From Bosea sp. BIWAKO-01 (GTDB taxonomy: Bacteria; Pseudomonadota; Alphaproteobacteria; Rhizobiales; Beijerinckiaceae): DNA of 64,000 nt. The position numbers and the translations under genes were made by a program. Shown here one piece after another: positions 61,497-64,000 of the stretch. Each line of letters starts with the position of its first letter. The first letter of the stretch is position 1. A model generated the notes under the pieces. The model was not told the origin of the DNA and made no database searches. It saw only the letters and a program-made list of their open reading frames with translations. Location of the stretch: the NCBI RefSeq assembly GCF_001748145.1, contig NZ_BCQA01000002.1:124001-188000 (forward strand), in the 5' to 3' direction.

Positions 61497-62280
61497 CTAG
61501 ACGTAACCGAGGAACTCGCCGTGCGGCGTCCGGTGAACCCGCCAGTTGTTCGCTCCTGCGGGCGGTGAGCGTTGGTCGCAGATCGTGAGAACTAATTGCT
61601 TCTTGGCTCGCGAAATGCCGACGAAGTCGGTCGAACGTTCTTCGTCTTGGTTACCCCAAAAGGACTGCTTCTCGACGCCAAGTACGAAAACCGTTTCGAA
61701 TTCGAGGCCTTTGCTCTTGTGGATCGACATGATCCGCACCGCACGGTCGCCGGAGAACGACGCGAGCGCGTCGGCTGCCGAGGCGCCGGTCTCGAGGAGG
61801 CTGTGGGCACGGTCGATCGTATCGGCAATCAACTGGTCCAAGCGGTTCCCATGAGCATAGTCGCTCGACATGGCGACGATGCTGTCGCGTCCGACGGCCA
61901 TGACGATCCTCAAGGTCCCCTTACTTGCGAGGTCTACCTTTCCTGACGCGATGTGTTCGCGCGCCTGTCCAACGAAACAGTTCCATCGCGAGCGGAGTCG
62001 ACACTCCCCCTCCTCATCGAAATCGCGATCAAAAACGACAAGATCGAGGAGACGCCGATGGGCGGCGGGCTGTGGTGCGCCACTCGCAATAGGAAGGAAG
62101 TCGACGATGAGCCGCGCGACAGGCGCGGAAGCGAGATCCTGGGCGGCCAGGTCGAGTATGACGCGCTGATGCTCGACTTCCTGATCTCGATGCACTGGCT
62201 GGCCGAGGTCGACGCAGCGGAGCCGGGCGCGGTCGGGGCTGCTGGCTCTGCGATGTGGCGGGGCTCCGCCGGTAATTAGT
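61497..62280 (-). pseudogene. C-terminal remnant of a UvrD/Rep-type helicase
   Basis: About the last 230 residues of a SF1A helicase. VRIMSIHKSKGLEFETVFVL is motif V and FVGISRAKKQLVLT motif VI; the preceding helical stretch (SSDYAHGNRLDQLIADTIDR ...) is the linker domain. Walker A, motifs Ia-IV and the Walker B are missing and the frame begins at a short low-complexity leader, so this cannot be active. It lies just downstream of groL, in the same orientation, beyond the groL terminator. Confidence 0.7.
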
Positions 62281-62341
62281 AGGACACCGGGCGGCTGCCA
62301 GTTCGCCTCGGCCAACCTCGCCAATATCGGTGCTGTCGAAA

Positions 62342-62370
62342 CGAAAAAGGCCCGGCTTGCGCCGGGCCTT
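62342..62370 (-). terminator. Rho-independent terminator of groL
   Basis: On the minus strand a perfect 10-bp stem AAGGCCCGGC / GCCGGGCCTT with a GCAA loop is followed by TTTTTCG, 30 bases after the groL stop. Confidence 0.9.
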
Positions 62371-62400
62371 CCTTGGAGGGGTAGAGAGAGGCCTGGACGA

Positions 62401-64000
<1,600 letters not shown>

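Overview
The window looks like the chromosome of a free-living alphaproteobacterium of the order Hyphomicrobiales, perhaps a Bosea-like genus. This rests on gene content: a GroEL chaperonin ending in a Gly-Met-rich tail, a class I PHA synthase, a DUF1127 mini-protein, a DUF1236 secreted protein, many ABC importers each paired with a LysR or TetR regulator, and high GC. No rRNA, complete tRNA or CRISPR array is visible.

Layout. (1) 1-3336: envelope and small secreted proteins. (2) 3978-12726: a mobile or decaying block. It holds an autotransporter that has lost its barrel, a SF1 helicase with a DUF4011-like front end and an unknown RGRPP-motif partner upstream, and two tandem near-identical ISNCY/IS1202-type insertion sequences sharing a GGCTGG duplication. 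(3) 12727-17620: hairpin-rich non-coding DNA, a damaged nuclease-like gene, DUF1127, a MazE/MazF-like toxin-antitoxin pair with a perfect palindromic operator, and remnants of lost genes. (4) 17621-20367: PHA synthase and a frameshifted LuxR-type response regulator. (5) 20793-29217: an oligopeptide/opine-type importer fused in one operon to a multi-subunit FAD/2Fe-2S amine or opine dehydrogenase, with a LysR gene. (6) 30209-41244: a Pot-type ABC importer and an APH-fold kinase on the minus strand, divergent from a double-headed TetR regulator; then an enoyl-CoA hydratase, an acyl-CoA ligase and a metallo-beta-lactamase-fold hydrolase. (7) 41607-49074: LysR, a second Opp-type importer, an NDP-forming acyl-CoA synthetase and a second crotonase. 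(8) 49468-56563: universal stress protein, an IS110/IS1111-type element sitting in a dispersed intergenic repeat, small proteins and gene remnants. (9) 56564-60372: a polar amino acid importer with an HD-domain protein and a divergent LysR. (10) 61497-64000: a UvrD remnant and groL, cut by the right edge.

How the genes work together. Regions 5, 6, 7 and 9 each couple uptake of a small organic substrate to its first catabolic steps: oxidation by a flavoenzyme, or CoA activation followed by hydration. Each has its own regulator. Three of the four importers have no ATPase gene in the window, so they probably share one encoded elsewhere.

Caution. At least seven genes are broken by one-base indels, several in G or C runs. 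Either the region is decaying or the assembly carries indel errors. Every frameshift call below should be read with that in mind.
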